A stretch of 64,000 nt of DNA from Ciceribacter sp. L1K22 (lineage in GTDB: Bacteria > Pseudomonadota > Alphaproteobacteria > Rhizobiales > Rhizobiaceae). The translations under genes and the position numbers were made by a program. The notes beneath the pieces are model-generated. The model worked only from the letters and a program-made list of their open reading frames with translations. It was not told the origin of the DNA and made no database searches. Below, piece by piece: positions 19,163 to 31,140 of this stretch (position 1 is its first letter; the number at the start of each line of letters is the position of its first letter). Location of the stretch: positions 3,146,483-3,210,482 of the forward strand of contig NZ_JAGFPK010000001.1 of NCBI RefSeq assembly GCF_017599385.1. The letters are read 5' to 3'.

Positions 19163-19453
19163 GATTCAATCTTCTTGTTCCCCCATCCGTGCGATCGACC
19201 GCCCCTTCGGTATCCCGCCAAATGCAGCAGCGAGCCTACAGGACGGCGCTGCCAGAACAAGCCGCCAGCGCAACATTTGTTCAAAAAAAAACAACTTAAA
19301 TAGGGGAAATTGGAATGAGAATCCGCGTTTTGGCACCTGCATCCCACTGAGCGGCGGCTGCAACGCATACTTCGGGTAACCAATGGATTTTTGCCGTTGA
19401 AGCCGGCTCCGGTCTGCGCTATGAACCCCTCGCGGCTACAAATCGCCGCCAGC

Positions 19454-19530
19454 GCACCCGTAGCTCAGCTGGATAGAGTGTTGGATTCCGATTCCAAAGG
19501 TCACAGGTTCGAATCCTGTCGGGTGCGCCA
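19454..19530 (+). tRNA. tRNA-Arg (anticodon CCG)
   Basis: A 77-base cloverleaf with acceptor GCACCCG paired to CGGGTGC, D-stem GCTC/GAGT, anticodon stem TTGGA/TCCAA around loop TTCCGAT giving anticodon CCG, T-arm ACAGG-TTCGAAT-CCTGT, discriminator G and encoded CCA. It reads the Arg codon CGG. The 290 bases between it and the MarR gene hold no clear feature apart from an A-rich stretch near 19290. No integrase or duplicated 3' end is seen here. Confidence 0.97.
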
Positions 19531-19592
19531 AATCTTAAAAAATCCGCATATCCGCGTTAACCCTGCCCGTGTCGCACACGAGGAGGACTATC

Positions 19593-19976
19593 ATGGGATT
19601 GTTCGACGGACTGCTCGGCCACGGAAGCAGCGTTGATCCGGCAGATCTGGCAAAACGCCTTGATGGCGTGCTGATCGACGGAGAACGGGCGGAGCTCGCC
19701 TACAGGGTCATTCGCGACTTTTTCGTCTTCACGCAATGGCGGTTGATCCTTGTCGACATCCAGGGGATGACTGGGAGCAAGGTGGACTACCTCTCCATCC
19801 CTTACCGTGCCGTCACGCGTTTTTCAGTGGAAACGGCCGGCACCTTCGATCTGGACTCCGAACTGAAGGTGTGGGTGTCCGGGTCGAATGAGCCGATTCA
19901 GAGAACCCTGAAAAAGGGAGCCGATGTGCGCGGAATCCAGCGTGCGCTTGCCACCGGTGTCCTCGCTCCGCGGTGA
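19593..19976 (+). CDS. PH-like domain protein (bacterial PH family)
   Basis: 127 residues from ATG 19593, preceded by GAGGAGG; a start at 19569 is less likely. The sequence MGLFDGLLGHGS and then DFFVFTQWRLILVDIQGMTG, SKVDYLSIPYRAVTRFSVET, AGTFDLDSELKVWVSGSNEP matches small bacterial PH-domain proteins. These adopt an oligomeric ring-like PH fold, mostly of unknown function. It stands alone between the tRNA and the giant repeat protein gene. Confidence 0.8.
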   Translation: MGLFDGLLGHGSSVDPADLAKRLDGVLIDGERAELAYRVIRDFFVFTQWRLILVDIQGMTGSKVDYLSIPYRAVTRFSVETAGTFDLDSELKVWVSGSNEPIQRTLKKGADVRGIQRALATGVLAPR

Positions 19977-20035
19977 GACCGCCCTTCCCTACCTGACAGC
20001 GCGCCAGCTGAGTCCCACCACATTCCCTTGAACGG

Positions 20036-20064
20036 AAAAAACGGCGGCCCGTTTCCGGACCGCC
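20036..20064 (-). terminator. rho-independent terminator of the repeat-protein gene
   Basis: On the minus strand GGCGGTCCG-GAAA-CGGGCCGCC forms a 9-bp stem (one T-G pair) with a GAAA tetraloop, followed after one G by six T. It lies about 45 bases beyond the stop of the octad-repeat gene. Confidence 0.85.
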
Positions 20065-20109
20065 GCCTGATCGTGTTGTACGGCGCGGCGAGTGCCGCGC
20101 CGGATGTCA

Positions 20110-23100
20110 TCAGAGCGCGTTGTAGGCCGCGATGATGGCGTCGACCTGGTCGCCGCTGAGGGCTTCGACCTGCGAGGTCGTGAGGGCCAGCAGCAGATCG
20201 CTTTCCAGGTTGATGATGTCGTCGCTCGACAGACCGGCCATGGCCTTGGTGCTGATCGCTGCGATCTCGTCGGTCGCGAAGAGATTGATATCTTCCGACG
20301 ACATCGCCGAGATGGACGCGGCGCTCAGAACCGCGACCTGAGCCGAGGTCAGCGCCTCGATCTGGTCGGTGGACATCGCGTCGATCTGCGTGGTGGTCAG
20401 ACCACCGATCGCCTTCGAGCTGAGAACGGCCACCTGGTCCGTCGTCAATGCGCCAACCAGATCCGTGCCCATGGCGCCGATCTGAGCAGCGGAGATCGCC
20501 GCCACCTGGCCGGTCGTCAGGTTGGCAACCTGATCGGTCGTCAGGCCGGCAACCTGACCGGAGCTGAGGGCTGCGACCTGTGCCGTCGAGAAGGCGGCAA
20601 CCTGGTCGGTTCCCATGCCGGCGAGGAAGGTGGTCGAGAGACCCTGCAGCGCCTTGACGCTGATCGCCTGGACGTCCGCCGAGTCGAAGGTGGCGAGGTC
20701 GTCCGTCGACATCGCGGCGAGGCCGGCAGCCGAGAGCACGCCGATCTGGGCGGTTGTCAGCAGGGCAACCTGGTCGGATGTCAGTGCGCCGACCTGATCG
20801 GACGTCAGGGCTGCGAACAACGTCGTTGTCAGGGCACCGAGCTGGGCAGTGTCAAGCAGCGCGACGTTGTCGGTCGACAGCGCCTGAAGCTGCGTTGCTC
20901 GCATTGCGCCGATCTGCGCCGTGGACACCGCACCGATCTGGTCAGTGGTGAGGGCTGCGACCTGCGTCGAGCTAAGACCGCTGAGCTGGCCGGTGGTGAT
21001 CGCCGCAACCTGATCGGTCGAGAGCGCGGCGACGTTGGTGGTCGACAGACCGGCCAGCGCCTTCGTGCTGATCGCCGCGATGTCGGTCGCGTCGAAGGTG
21101 GCGAGATCGTCCGTGCCGAGCTGGCCGAGAGCCGTCGAGCTCAGCGCACCGATCTGGGCCGTGTCGAGCATGTCGAACTGGTCGGTGGTCAGGGCGTTGA
21201 TCTGGCCGGTGGTCAGCGCGGCAATCTGGGTCGAACCAAGAGCGCCGATCTGGTCGGAGGACAGAAGTGCCACGTTGTCGGTCGACAGCGAGGCAACCTG
21301 CGTGGCGCTCAGAGCACCAATCTGGCCGGACGTCATGGCACCGATCTGGTCGGTGGTCAGAGCCGAAATCTGATCAGACTTGAGCGCGGCAACCTGGAGC
21401 AGCGTCAGTGCGGCAACCTGGTCTGTGCTGAGCGCTGCGATGCTGCCGGTCGAGAAGCCGGCCAGAGCCTTGACGTTGATCGCAGCGATATCGGCGCTGT
21501 CGAAGGTCGCGAGGTCGTCGGTTCCCATTGCGCCGAAGGCAGCGGAGCTGAGCGCACCGATCTGGCCGGTGGTCAGAACGCCGATCTGGTCCGTGGTCAT
21601 GGCGGTGATCTGATCGGAGGTCAGTGCGGCGACCTGGGTTGTCGTCAGCACGACAACCTGGTCGGTCGTCAGGACGGCGACGTTGTCGGTCGAGAGCGAC
21701 TGCAGGGCCTTGGCGCTGATGGCGGCGATATCGTCGGTCGAGAAGGTGACGATGTCGTCGGTGGTGAGCGCGCCGATTGCGGCGGTTCCAAGGGCGGCGA
21801 CCTGGCCGGAGGACAGCGCCTCCAATTGTTCCGAAGTCATGGCGTCGACCTGAGCAGTGCTGAGGCCGGCAACCGTCTTTGTGGCGAGAGCAGCAACCTG
21901 ATCGGTATCGAGCAGGGCGATGTTGGTCGTGTCGATCCCGGCGATCTGTGTTGCCGACAGGACCGCGATCTTGTCCGTGGTGAGGGCCAGAAGATCGTCC
22001 GAGCTAAGGACGGCGATCTGGTCGCTCTTCAGCGCGGCGACCTGACCGGTCGTCAGAGCGGCGACCTGGGTGTCGGACAGCGATGCGAAGTTGCCTGTCG
22101 ACATGCCGGCCAGAGCCTTGACGTTGATGGCGGCGATGTCGCCGGCGTCAAAGAGGGCAAGAACGTCGGTCGACATGGCGGAGAGGCCAGCCGATGTGAA
22201 GGCACCGATCTGACCGGTCGTCAGCGCGCCAGCCTGGTCGGTCGTGAGAGCCGCGACCTGATCGGTGCTGAGCGCGGCGATCTGCTGCGTGGTGAGAACG
22301 CCAACCTGATCGGTCGTCAGGACTGCGACATTGTCTGTCGAAAGGCCGGCGAGAGCCTTTGCGCTGATGGCGGCGATATCGTCGGTCGAGAAGGTGACGA
22401 TGTCGTCGGTGGTCAGTGCGGCAAGCTGGTCCGAGGTCATCGACTTGACCTGAGCCGTGGTCAACGCCTGGGCCTGATCCGAGCTCATGGCATCGATCTG
22501 GGCCGTCGAAAGGGCGGCGATCGCCTTCGAGCTCAACGCCGCGATCCGGTCGGTACCGAGTTCGGCGAAGTTGTCGGTGGAGAGGGTGCCGATCTGGGTT
22601 GCGGTCAGGGCAGCGGCCTGGCCGGTCGTCAGGGCAGCAGTCTGATCCGTTGATAGACCAGCGATTTGGGTTGTCGAAAGACCGACAATCTGGGCCGTGG
22701 TCAGAGCCGCCACCTGGTCGGTGGAGAGCTCGGTGATGTCGAGACCCTGGATCGCCTTGGCGCTGATCGCCTGGATGTCAGCTGACGACAGAGTGGCGAC
22801 GCCATCCGATGTCAAACCACTGATTGCCGTGGAGCTGAGCGTGGCGAGTTGGGCGGTCGACAGAGCGTCGACCTGATCCGTGCTCAGCAAGAAGAACTGG
22901 TCGCTGGTCAGCGCAGCCGTTGCCTTCAGGTTGAGGGCCGCGAGCTGATCGGTCGAAAAACCACTGGCCAGGAAGATTGGGCTGAGATTGGCGATTTGTG
23001 ACGCCGTGAGGGCAGCCGCTTGAGTGGTCGTCAGCGCATCGCCGTTGCCAATTGCGAAAAGGTCTTGCAACTGTTCGTTACCCAGTGCGGCTACCTGCGA

Positions 23101-24426
23101 CGTTGTAAAGGCTTGGATCTGGGCGGAAGAGAAGTCCACACCAAAAGCTACTCGGTTAATGCTTGAAACCGCCTTGGAACTGATGGCGGCAATCTCGTCG
23201 GTGCTGAAGGTCGCGATCTGGGTCGCGGACAGTGCGCCAATTTGCTCCGAGCTGAGGACGGCGACCTGGCTCGTCGTGAGCGCGGCGACGCTGTCAGTGT
23301 TGGCCATAGCAAGCTGATCCGTTGTCAGACCCTTGACGGCCTTTGTGCTCAGTGCTGCGACCTGGTCCGTGGACAGATAGCTGCCGGTAAGCAGGAAACC
23401 GCCCATCCCTCCCACCTGAGTGGCGCTGAGGACGGCGATCCGGTCAGTGGCAAGTGCGCCAAGCTGGTCGCTCGAGAGGGGAATCAGCTGACTGGTGTTG
23501 AGCGCGGCAACCTGCGCCGTGGTCAGAGCAGCGATCTGGTCGGTCGACAGATCGGAAATTGAGATAGCACCGATAGCCTTGGCGCTGATGGCGGCGATTT
23601 CGTCAGTCGTGAAGGTGCCGATTTCGTCGGACGTCATGGCTGCCAGATCGTCCGAGCCGAGCGCGGCGATCTGCGTGGCGTTCAAGGCGGCGATCTGGTC
23701 GGAATCCATGGCGAAGATCTGGGCAGTCGAGAGAGCCGCAATCGCCTTGGTGCCGAGCTGGCCGATCTGGTCGGTCGTCAGAACCGCGATATTGTCGGTC
23801 GAGAGAGCACCGATCTGAGCGGCGCTGAGAACGGCGATATGCGCCGTGGACAGAGCGCCCATCTGGTCGGTGGTCAGGACGGCGATATGGTCGGTCTTGA
23901 GCGCCGCGAGCTGGCCGGTGGAGAGGCCGTCGAGCTGGTCGGTGGTCAGGGTGACGAAGTTGGCGGTCGAGATGCCTGCAAGCGCCTTCGGGTTGAGAAG
24001 CGCGATTTCATCCGAGGAGAAGGTCGCGATTTCGTCGGAGCTGAGAGCCGCGATGGCAGCGGAACCGAGCGATGCGACCTGGGTGGTGGTGAGAGCCGCG
24101 ATCTGGTCGGAATCGAGCTGAGCGAACTGGGTCGAGCTCAGGGCCGCGAGCTGCGCGGTGCCGAGGCTCTGGATGTGGGTGGTGTCGAGCGCATCGAGCT
24201 GCGCAAGCGTCAGTCCCTTGATACCAGTGGCGGAGATGGCAGCCAGCTGATCAGAGTCGAACGCAACGAGATCGTCGGTCTGCAACGCCGCGATCTGCGT
24301 GGAGGAGAGCACTTTCACCTGATCGGTGCGGAGCGCTGCGATGTCGTCACTCGTGAGCGATGCGATCGTGTTCGTGGAAAGCGACCGGATCTGGTTCACG
24401 GTCAGAGAGGAGATGATCGAGGTCAT
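20110..24426 (-). CDS. giant Ser/Thr-rich octapeptide-repeat protein, unknown function
   Basis: 1438 residues made almost wholly of tandem octads with the pattern L-[ST]-[TS]-x-[QDN]-[IV]-[AG]-[AVG], for example LTTDQIAALSTAQVAALT. The count is about 180 if the whole length is divided by eight, with a few short interruptions (for example around GGMGGFLLTGSYLS and LFAIGNGDALTT). The octads form a higher 17-octad unit marked by F-[ST]-x-[DE]-x-I-A-A then I-S-x-K-A-[LI]. Cys and Trp are lacking and basic residues are rare. I see no Sec signal peptide (MTSIISSLTVNQIRSL), membrane segment or known domain. Each octad has a helix N-cap box (S/T-x-x-Q/D) ahead of hydrophobic residues, so a short-helix solenoid is possible; a beta-solenoid cannot be excluded. 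It may be a surface or matrix protein exported without a cleaved signal. It is divergent from a GT41 glycosyltransferase gene and has its own terminator. Confidence 0.8.
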   Translation of the reverse strand: MTSIISSLTVNQIRSLSTNTIASLTSDDIAALRTDQVKVLSSTQIAALQTDDLVAFDSDQLAAISATGIKGLTLAQLDALDTTHIQSLGTAQLAALSSTQFAQLDSDQIAALTTTQVASLGSAAIAALSSDEIATFSSDEIALLNPKALAGISTANFVTLTTDQLDGLSTGQLAALKTDHIAVLTTDQMGALSTAHIAVLSAAQIGALSTDNIAVLTTDQIGQLGTKAIAALSTAQIFAMDSDQIAALNATQIAALGSDDLAAMTSDEIGTFTTDEIAAISAKAIGAISISDLSTDQIAALTTAQVAALNTSQLIPLSSDQLGALATDRIAVLSATQVGGMGGFLLTGSYLSTDQVAALSTKAVKGLTTDQLAMANTDSVAALTTSQVAVLSSEQIGALSATQIATFSTDEIAAISSKAVSSINRVAFGVDFSSAQIQAFTTSQVAALGNEQLQDLFAIGNGDALTTTQAAALTASQIANLSPIFLASGFSTDQLAALNLKATAALTSDQFFLLSTDQVDALSTAQLATLSSTAISGLTSDGVATLSSADIQAISAKAIQGLDITELSTDQVAALTTAQIVGLSTTQIAGLSTDQTAALTTGQAAALTATQIGTLSTDNFAELGTDRIAALSSKAIAALSTAQIDAMSSDQAQALTTAQVKSMTSDQLAALTTDDIVTFSTDDIAAISAKALAGLSTDNVAVLTTDQVGVLTTQQIAALSTDQVAALTTDQAGALTTGQIGAFTSAGLSAMSTDVLALFDAGDIAAINVKALAGMSTGNFASLSDTQVAALTTGQVAALKSDQIAVLSSDDLLALTTDKIAVLSATQIAGIDTTNIALLDTDQVAALATKTVAGLSTAQVDAMTSEQLEALSSGQVAALGTAAIGALTTDDIVTFSTDDIAAISAKALQSLSTDNVAVLTTDQVVVLTTTQVAALTSDQITAMTTDQIGVLTTGQIGALSSAAFGAMGTDDLATFDSADIAAINVKALAGFSTGSIAALSTDQVAALTLLQVAALKSDQISALTTDQIGAMTSGQIGALSATQVASLSTDNVALLSSDQIGALGSTQIAALTTGQINALTTDQFDMLDTAQIGALSSTALGQLGTDDLATFDATDIAAISTKALAGLSTTNVAALSTDQVAAITTGQLSGLSSTQVAALTTDQIGAVSTAQIGAMRATQLQALSTDNVALLDTAQLGALTTTLFAALTSDQVGALTSDQVALLTTAQIGVLSAAGLAAMSTDDLATFDSADVQAISVKALQGLSTTFLAGMGTDQVAAFSTAQVAALSSGQVAGLTTDQVANLTTGQVAAISAAQIGAMGTDLVGALTTDQVAVLSSKAIGGLTTTQIDAMSTDQIEALTSAQVAVLSAASISAMSSEDINLFATDEIAAISTKAMAGLSSDDIINLESDLLLALTTSQVEALSGDQVDAIIAAYNAL
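20110..24426. repeat. 24-bp tandem repeats in 408-bp higher-order units (coding)
   Basis: The DNA shows a 24-base period across nearly the whole gene. A superimposed unit of 17 periods is measurable: the Lys codon of KALAG at 23986-23988 and that of KAIGA at 23578-23580 are 408 bases apart. Two units are short (10 octads, 240 bases) and lack octads 1-7. Lengths stay multiples of 24, so the reading frame survives, which points to selection on the protein. Confidence 0.9.
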
Positions 24427-25234
24427 GGACGCGCCCTATCAAGTTGGCCAAATTAAAGTGTTCGTCTCGCTGCCACGGCCACGCGGTCGGACTGACGTCC
24501 TCCGTCGCAACCTCGAACGCATCCTGCGCCCTTCGGCATCCTTGCCCCCCGTCGCCTGGCACCCCACGGGCATCCACACTTCGGGCGTCCTTACGGACAA
24601 AATGAATTTTCACGGAACATGGCTCGACCGAGCCGGCAGGTTGGTAAGGGCATCATGCTCAGGACGCTACAGCGCCCTGCCCCCCGCCTGAATAGAAGTG
24701 CCCGCCCCCATGGAGAGACACTGTCGGCTCCCACCCTGAGCGCACCTGAAAGATTCGTGCAGAGATGGAAACTCGAGGAAGAGTTAGTTCCACACTCGCT
24801 AATTTTGGGTTAACCGAAGCCTAAAGTGCAGTCTTCGGCAAAAATAACTGTCCATTATCGGAACAACGCGCCCAACACCCGGCTGCCGAGCATAAATATT
24901 AAAAATCAAAAACTTATAAGAAATTTCGGCGTCCTTTCGGGCCCAATTAAGCAGAGGCTGCAATACGGGGTAGAGTTTTCAGTTCAAGCAAGGCATGACT
25001 TTTTTTGGTTAAACAGTGAGGCGTGACTGCTGGAGCGAGTAAAAAATCGGCCACGGCGGCGGCTCAGCACTTCACCCCTATGTATTGTCTCGGCTTTTTT
25101 CGTTCAGCCCGCAAATTTTAGTCGCCGGCCACAAATGCTTTCGGCAAGTCCAACGCAAGCTAGCGCGCCTAAGCAGGTTCAACGCTCCTGCGTGTGATTC
25201 AACCAGAGCCGTCAGGCCGCCTGCTTCGGGATTA
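24427..25234. other. 808-base divergent intergenic region, AT-rich in part
   Basis: The region separates the repeat-protein gene (left) from the GT41 gene (right). About 24780-25080 is clearly more AT-rich than the rest of the window and contains A and T runs. Short frames here lack ribosome sites or family resemblance. An imperfect stem CCGAAG...CTTCGG lies near 24814-24838. It should hold both promoters, and its size suggests regulation or a lost gene. Confidence 0.45.
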
Positions 25235-28475
<3,241 letters not shown>

Positions 28476-28499
28476 CGCGCAGGCCTTTTAGCGAGACGA

Positions 28500-29237
28500 T
28501 CACCGCGCTGTGACGCGGCGGTAGCCGCGCAGGAAGCGCATGATCTTGCGCAGCAGGACAGAGGGTGTGAGCCGCTCCACATCACCGGGACCGGTGTCGA
28601 TGGTGGTGGTAAACGTCGTGGTCTCCGGGTTGGCGAACTTGTCCTGTATCGCCACCGCAGGCGTCAACTGATAGATGTTGAGGAGTTCCGGCACGGGCGA
28701 CGCTTCGTAGCAAAACAGAAAATAGTCGGCGACGGTGTGCGTGCTCTTGTCGAGGGCAAGGAGCTTTGCCGCCGCCGATTTCGACAGCAGATAGGCGCCA
28801 GTGCACCAGGTGGACGACCGGATACGTCGCAGCGAGCGACCGTCCGCGTCGAGCGTGGATGGTCCTAGCAGCACCGAGTTAGTGGTGGACTCCAGTCTGA
28901 CGATGTCCGCATCAGTCGGAAAGCCGGCAATCGTGTAGAGCGCCGCAAATTTTCCAAAGTCCCCGGACAGATGCAGGTCGTCCTCGAGCACAACGCCGTA
29001 CGGGTCGTCGCCGGCGGCAATCTTTGCCCATGCTTCGACGTGGCTGAAGAAGCAGCCGACCTGGCCGCGCGACCAGCTTGCTCCCGGCCGCTCGGCGCGG
29101 ATCACAGCAAGCTCCTCGTCGGTCAATCGGCGACCGTCGAAAGCCGGCAGCCGCTCGAACGCCAGCCCGTCGAGCTGTCGCGTCATGTGCTCCAGCCGGT
29201 CCGTGTCGCGGTCCATGTTGATGAGGTAGATTGCCAT
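28500..29237 (-). CDS. glycosyltransferase family 25 (LPS biosynthesis type)
   Basis: 245 residues. It starts MAIYLINMDRDTDRLEHMTR, the typical GT25 strand, followed by SRGQVGCFFSHVEAWAKIA and the DxD-type GVVLEDDLHLSGDF. The segment STWCTGAYLLSKSAAAKLL is also typical. GT25 enzymes add Gal or Glc in lipopolysaccharide cores or surface glycans. It is convergent with glf and is the most downstream of three leftward genes (flippase, hydrolase, GT25), with a 98-base gap from the hydrolase. Confidence 0.9.
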   Translation of the reverse strand: MAIYLINMDRDTDRLEHMTRQLDGLAFERLPAFDGRRLTDEELAVIRAERPGASWSRGQVGCFFSHVEAWAKIAAGDDPYGVVLEDDLHLSGDFGKFAALYTIAGFPTDADIVRLESTTNSVLLGPSTLDADGRSLRRIRSSTWCTGAYLLSKSAAAKLLALDKSTHTVADYFLFCYEASPVPELLNIYQLTPAVAIQDKFANPETTTFTTTIDTGPGDVERLTPSVLLRKIMRFLRGYRRVTAR

Positions 29238-29335
29238 GGAAACACAGCTGCCTTTTGGTCCCTGAAAATGAAAACGACCCGCGCCATAGCCCGGCGCGGG
29301 AAGACCGCCGCACCCAGAGCTTAGCGCGGGCGCAG

Positions 29336-31132
29336 TTAAGTTTGCGTGAAATCCCGAGCGCTTCTGTCCGCCCGGGCGACGCTTCGAATGATATCGACCA
29401 GTTGTCGGCGGGCCGAAAGCGGTGTGAGCATGTGGTCCGTTTCCTCGATGATCTGAAGGTCGATATTGTCGAATGATTTGAGGCCGGCGAGGTCGCCGCC
29501 GAAATAGCGGGCGAGTTCGTCCAGACTTCCATCGATCCGGCAGCCTACAAAAGTCACGCGGGCGCCACGGGCTTTCATGTCCCGCAGCATGCCAAATAGC
29601 GTTGCGCGGAAGCGTCCGAGCTTTGTGAGCCTCCCGAGATAAGGCGCAAGTCCGCGGACAAGACGGCCGGCAACGAGGCGAAGAAGATTGCCGATAGCGC
29701 GCCGGACATCGATGTCGCCGTCCAACAGTCGGCGATAGGTCCCAAGGCTGAACGCACGTCGCTGGTAGTCGGCCAGAGGCCTTGCTCCGGCCCGAAGCGT
29801 CTCCTCGACATCCTCATCTTCGTCCCAGATCAGCCTCAACTGGTTTACGCTAACCACACCGGCAATGTCACTGTTGGCGCCCGCGAAACTCAGTGCCGCA
29901 TAGGCACCGCTGCAGGTTCCGATCAGATAGACCGGTCCGCAATTCTCCTGTTGAAGCGCGTCTACCGCCTCCCTGAGATCGTGCTGCTGGGCGGAGGCAT
30001 AGACGACCTGTTCGGGTGTCCCAGGTCGCGCCGGACTGTCGCCGATATTGGAAAGATCGACGCGCAGCGACCGGATGCCATCGGCCGCCAGTGTCCGCGC
30101 GGCATCCACCCAGAGGCAGCCCCAGCCAATGTGGTACGTATAGGCCATGTTGACGAACACCACAGTCGCGCGCGGTTCGAGATCCCGTGGCTCGCACAAC
30201 ACACCGAACAACCTGGGCTCTGCTCCAATCAGCAGCGGTGTCTCGATATAACTCCCGTCCTCTATCGAAGGAGCGGGCAGATCCGGCGTCACCTGCCGCC
30301 CGACAGAATCCGCAATGGGCCAGCGAGCCGCGATCCATTCAACGACAGCTCCAATCGGTTCAGGCGGCGTCACCGACACATTGAGCCCGTTCATCATCTC
30401 GCCGTAGCCCGGAAAGGTAGCCACATCGACGGCATGTCCGGCCTCGCGCAGCCCCTGAAGGACCTGTTCGTCGGTGGCGTTCTCCGGACGTTTGAGGAAA
30501 AGCAGTGGCGTACCGTCTTTCAGGCCGCGACCCTCTACGCCAAAGGATTTTAGCTCTGCCGCGACACCTGTCGGCAGGATGAAACCGGCCAGCGAGACGC
30601 TACCCTCGGGATAATCGAGGGTGATGCCGAGGTCTTCGACAATGACCCGTTCGCGCAGGCCGGTCTCGCGGAGAAACCGGCGACCATTGAGTGCCGGCAC
30701 CGCAAGCACGACGCCGGATGTGGCGTTGAAGCGCTCGGCCGCAGCCAGGGCAATCGCCCCGCCGAGCCCCAACCCATAGAAAATCACGGAGCCGCAACCC
30801 GAAAGGCGACGCAATTCGTGGCCCGCAGACACAGCGCCTTCGATCCAGCTTTCCAAATCAGCGCCACCCTTCACGGCTGGGGCATCACCCTCACCGGGAT
30901 AATCGAAGCGGAGCGTCGGATATCCACGCGAGGCTATAGAAGCGGCCAGCACGCGATGAAACTTGCGCGCACACAGCTGGTCGAAACCCCAGGGACCGCA
31001 GATGACGATTCCAACCGGCCCGCCACCCGGCCCGAAATGGCCCACCATTCCGGCAAAGGCGATCGGAATTTCAGCCCATTGCGTGACAGAGCCCTCGATC
31101 CGCGCGGCGCTGTTTTTCTTGACTGTCGACAT
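29336..31132 (-). CDS. two-domain alpha/beta hydrolase
   Basis: 598 residues from ATG 31132, eight bases after the flippase stop; the frame runs further upstream inside the flippase gene. Two alpha/beta-hydrolase folds are fused. The first (about 1-260) has FDYPGEGDAP and an elbow FYGLGLGGAIAL in which Leu replaces the nucleophile Ser, and no late catalytic His is seen, so it looks inactive. The second (about 290-590) has LRVDLSNIGDSP, nucleophile elbow IGTCSGAYAAL and His in EETDHMLTP, so it may be active. Similar proteins occur in exopolysaccharide loci, perhaps as acyl or acetyl esterases. It lies between flippase and GT25. Confidence 0.75.
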   Translation of the reverse strand: MSTVKKNSAARIEGSVTQWAEIPIAFAGMVGHFGPGGGPVGIVICGPWGFDQLCARKFHRVLAASIASRGYPTLRFDYPGEGDAPAVKGGADLESWIEGAVSAGHELRRLSGCGSVIFYGLGLGGAIALAAAERFNATSGVVLAVPALNGRRFLRETGLRERVIVEDLGITLDYPEGSVSLAGFILPTGVAAELKSFGVEGRGLKDGTPLLFLKRPENATDEQVLQGLREAGHAVDVATFPGYGEMMNGLNVSVTPPEPIGAVVEWIAARWPIADSVGRQVTPDLPAPSIEDGSYIETPLLIGAEPRLFGVLCEPRDLEPRATVVFVNMAYTYHIGWGCLWVDAARTLAADGIRSLRVDLSNIGDSPARPGTPEQVVYASAQQHDLREAVDALQQENCGPVYLIGTCSGAYAALSFAGANSDIAGVVSVNQLRLIWDEDEDVEETLRAGARPLADYQRRAFSLGTYRRLLDGDIDVRRAIGNLLRLVAGRLVRGLAPYLGRLTKLGRFRATLFGMLRDMKARGARVTFVGCRIDGSLDELARYFGGDLAGLKSFDNIDLQIIEETDHMLTPLSARRQLVDIIRSVARADRSARDFTQT

Positions 31133-31140
31133 GGCCACCG

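Noticed and set aside
19454..19530. tRNA-Arg as the attachment site of an integrated element
   Set aside because: No integrase gene lies nearby, and I saw no duplicated copy of the tRNA 3' end in the flanks.
20092..22653. Long plus-strand frame (853 codons) opposite the octad-repeat gene
   Set aside because: It is the shadow of a 24-base repeat: if one copy lacks stops in a frame, all do. The product is an Arg/Gly-rich repeat with no ribosome site, while the minus-strand product has the hydrophobic periodicity and terminator of a real gene.
20110..24426. CRISPR array
   Set aside because: The 24-base units are contiguous coding repeats without unique spacers, and no cas genes are nearby.
20110..24426. 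Ice-nucleation-type octapeptide protein
   Set aside because: Both have period eight, but the AGYGSTxT consensus and its 16/48-residue orders are absent; the unit here is a 17-octad block with LTxDQI pattern.
24814..24838. CCGAAG...CTTCGG stem as a terminator or riboswitch
   Set aside because: Six base pairs with a 13-base loop and no T run on either strand; too weak to call.
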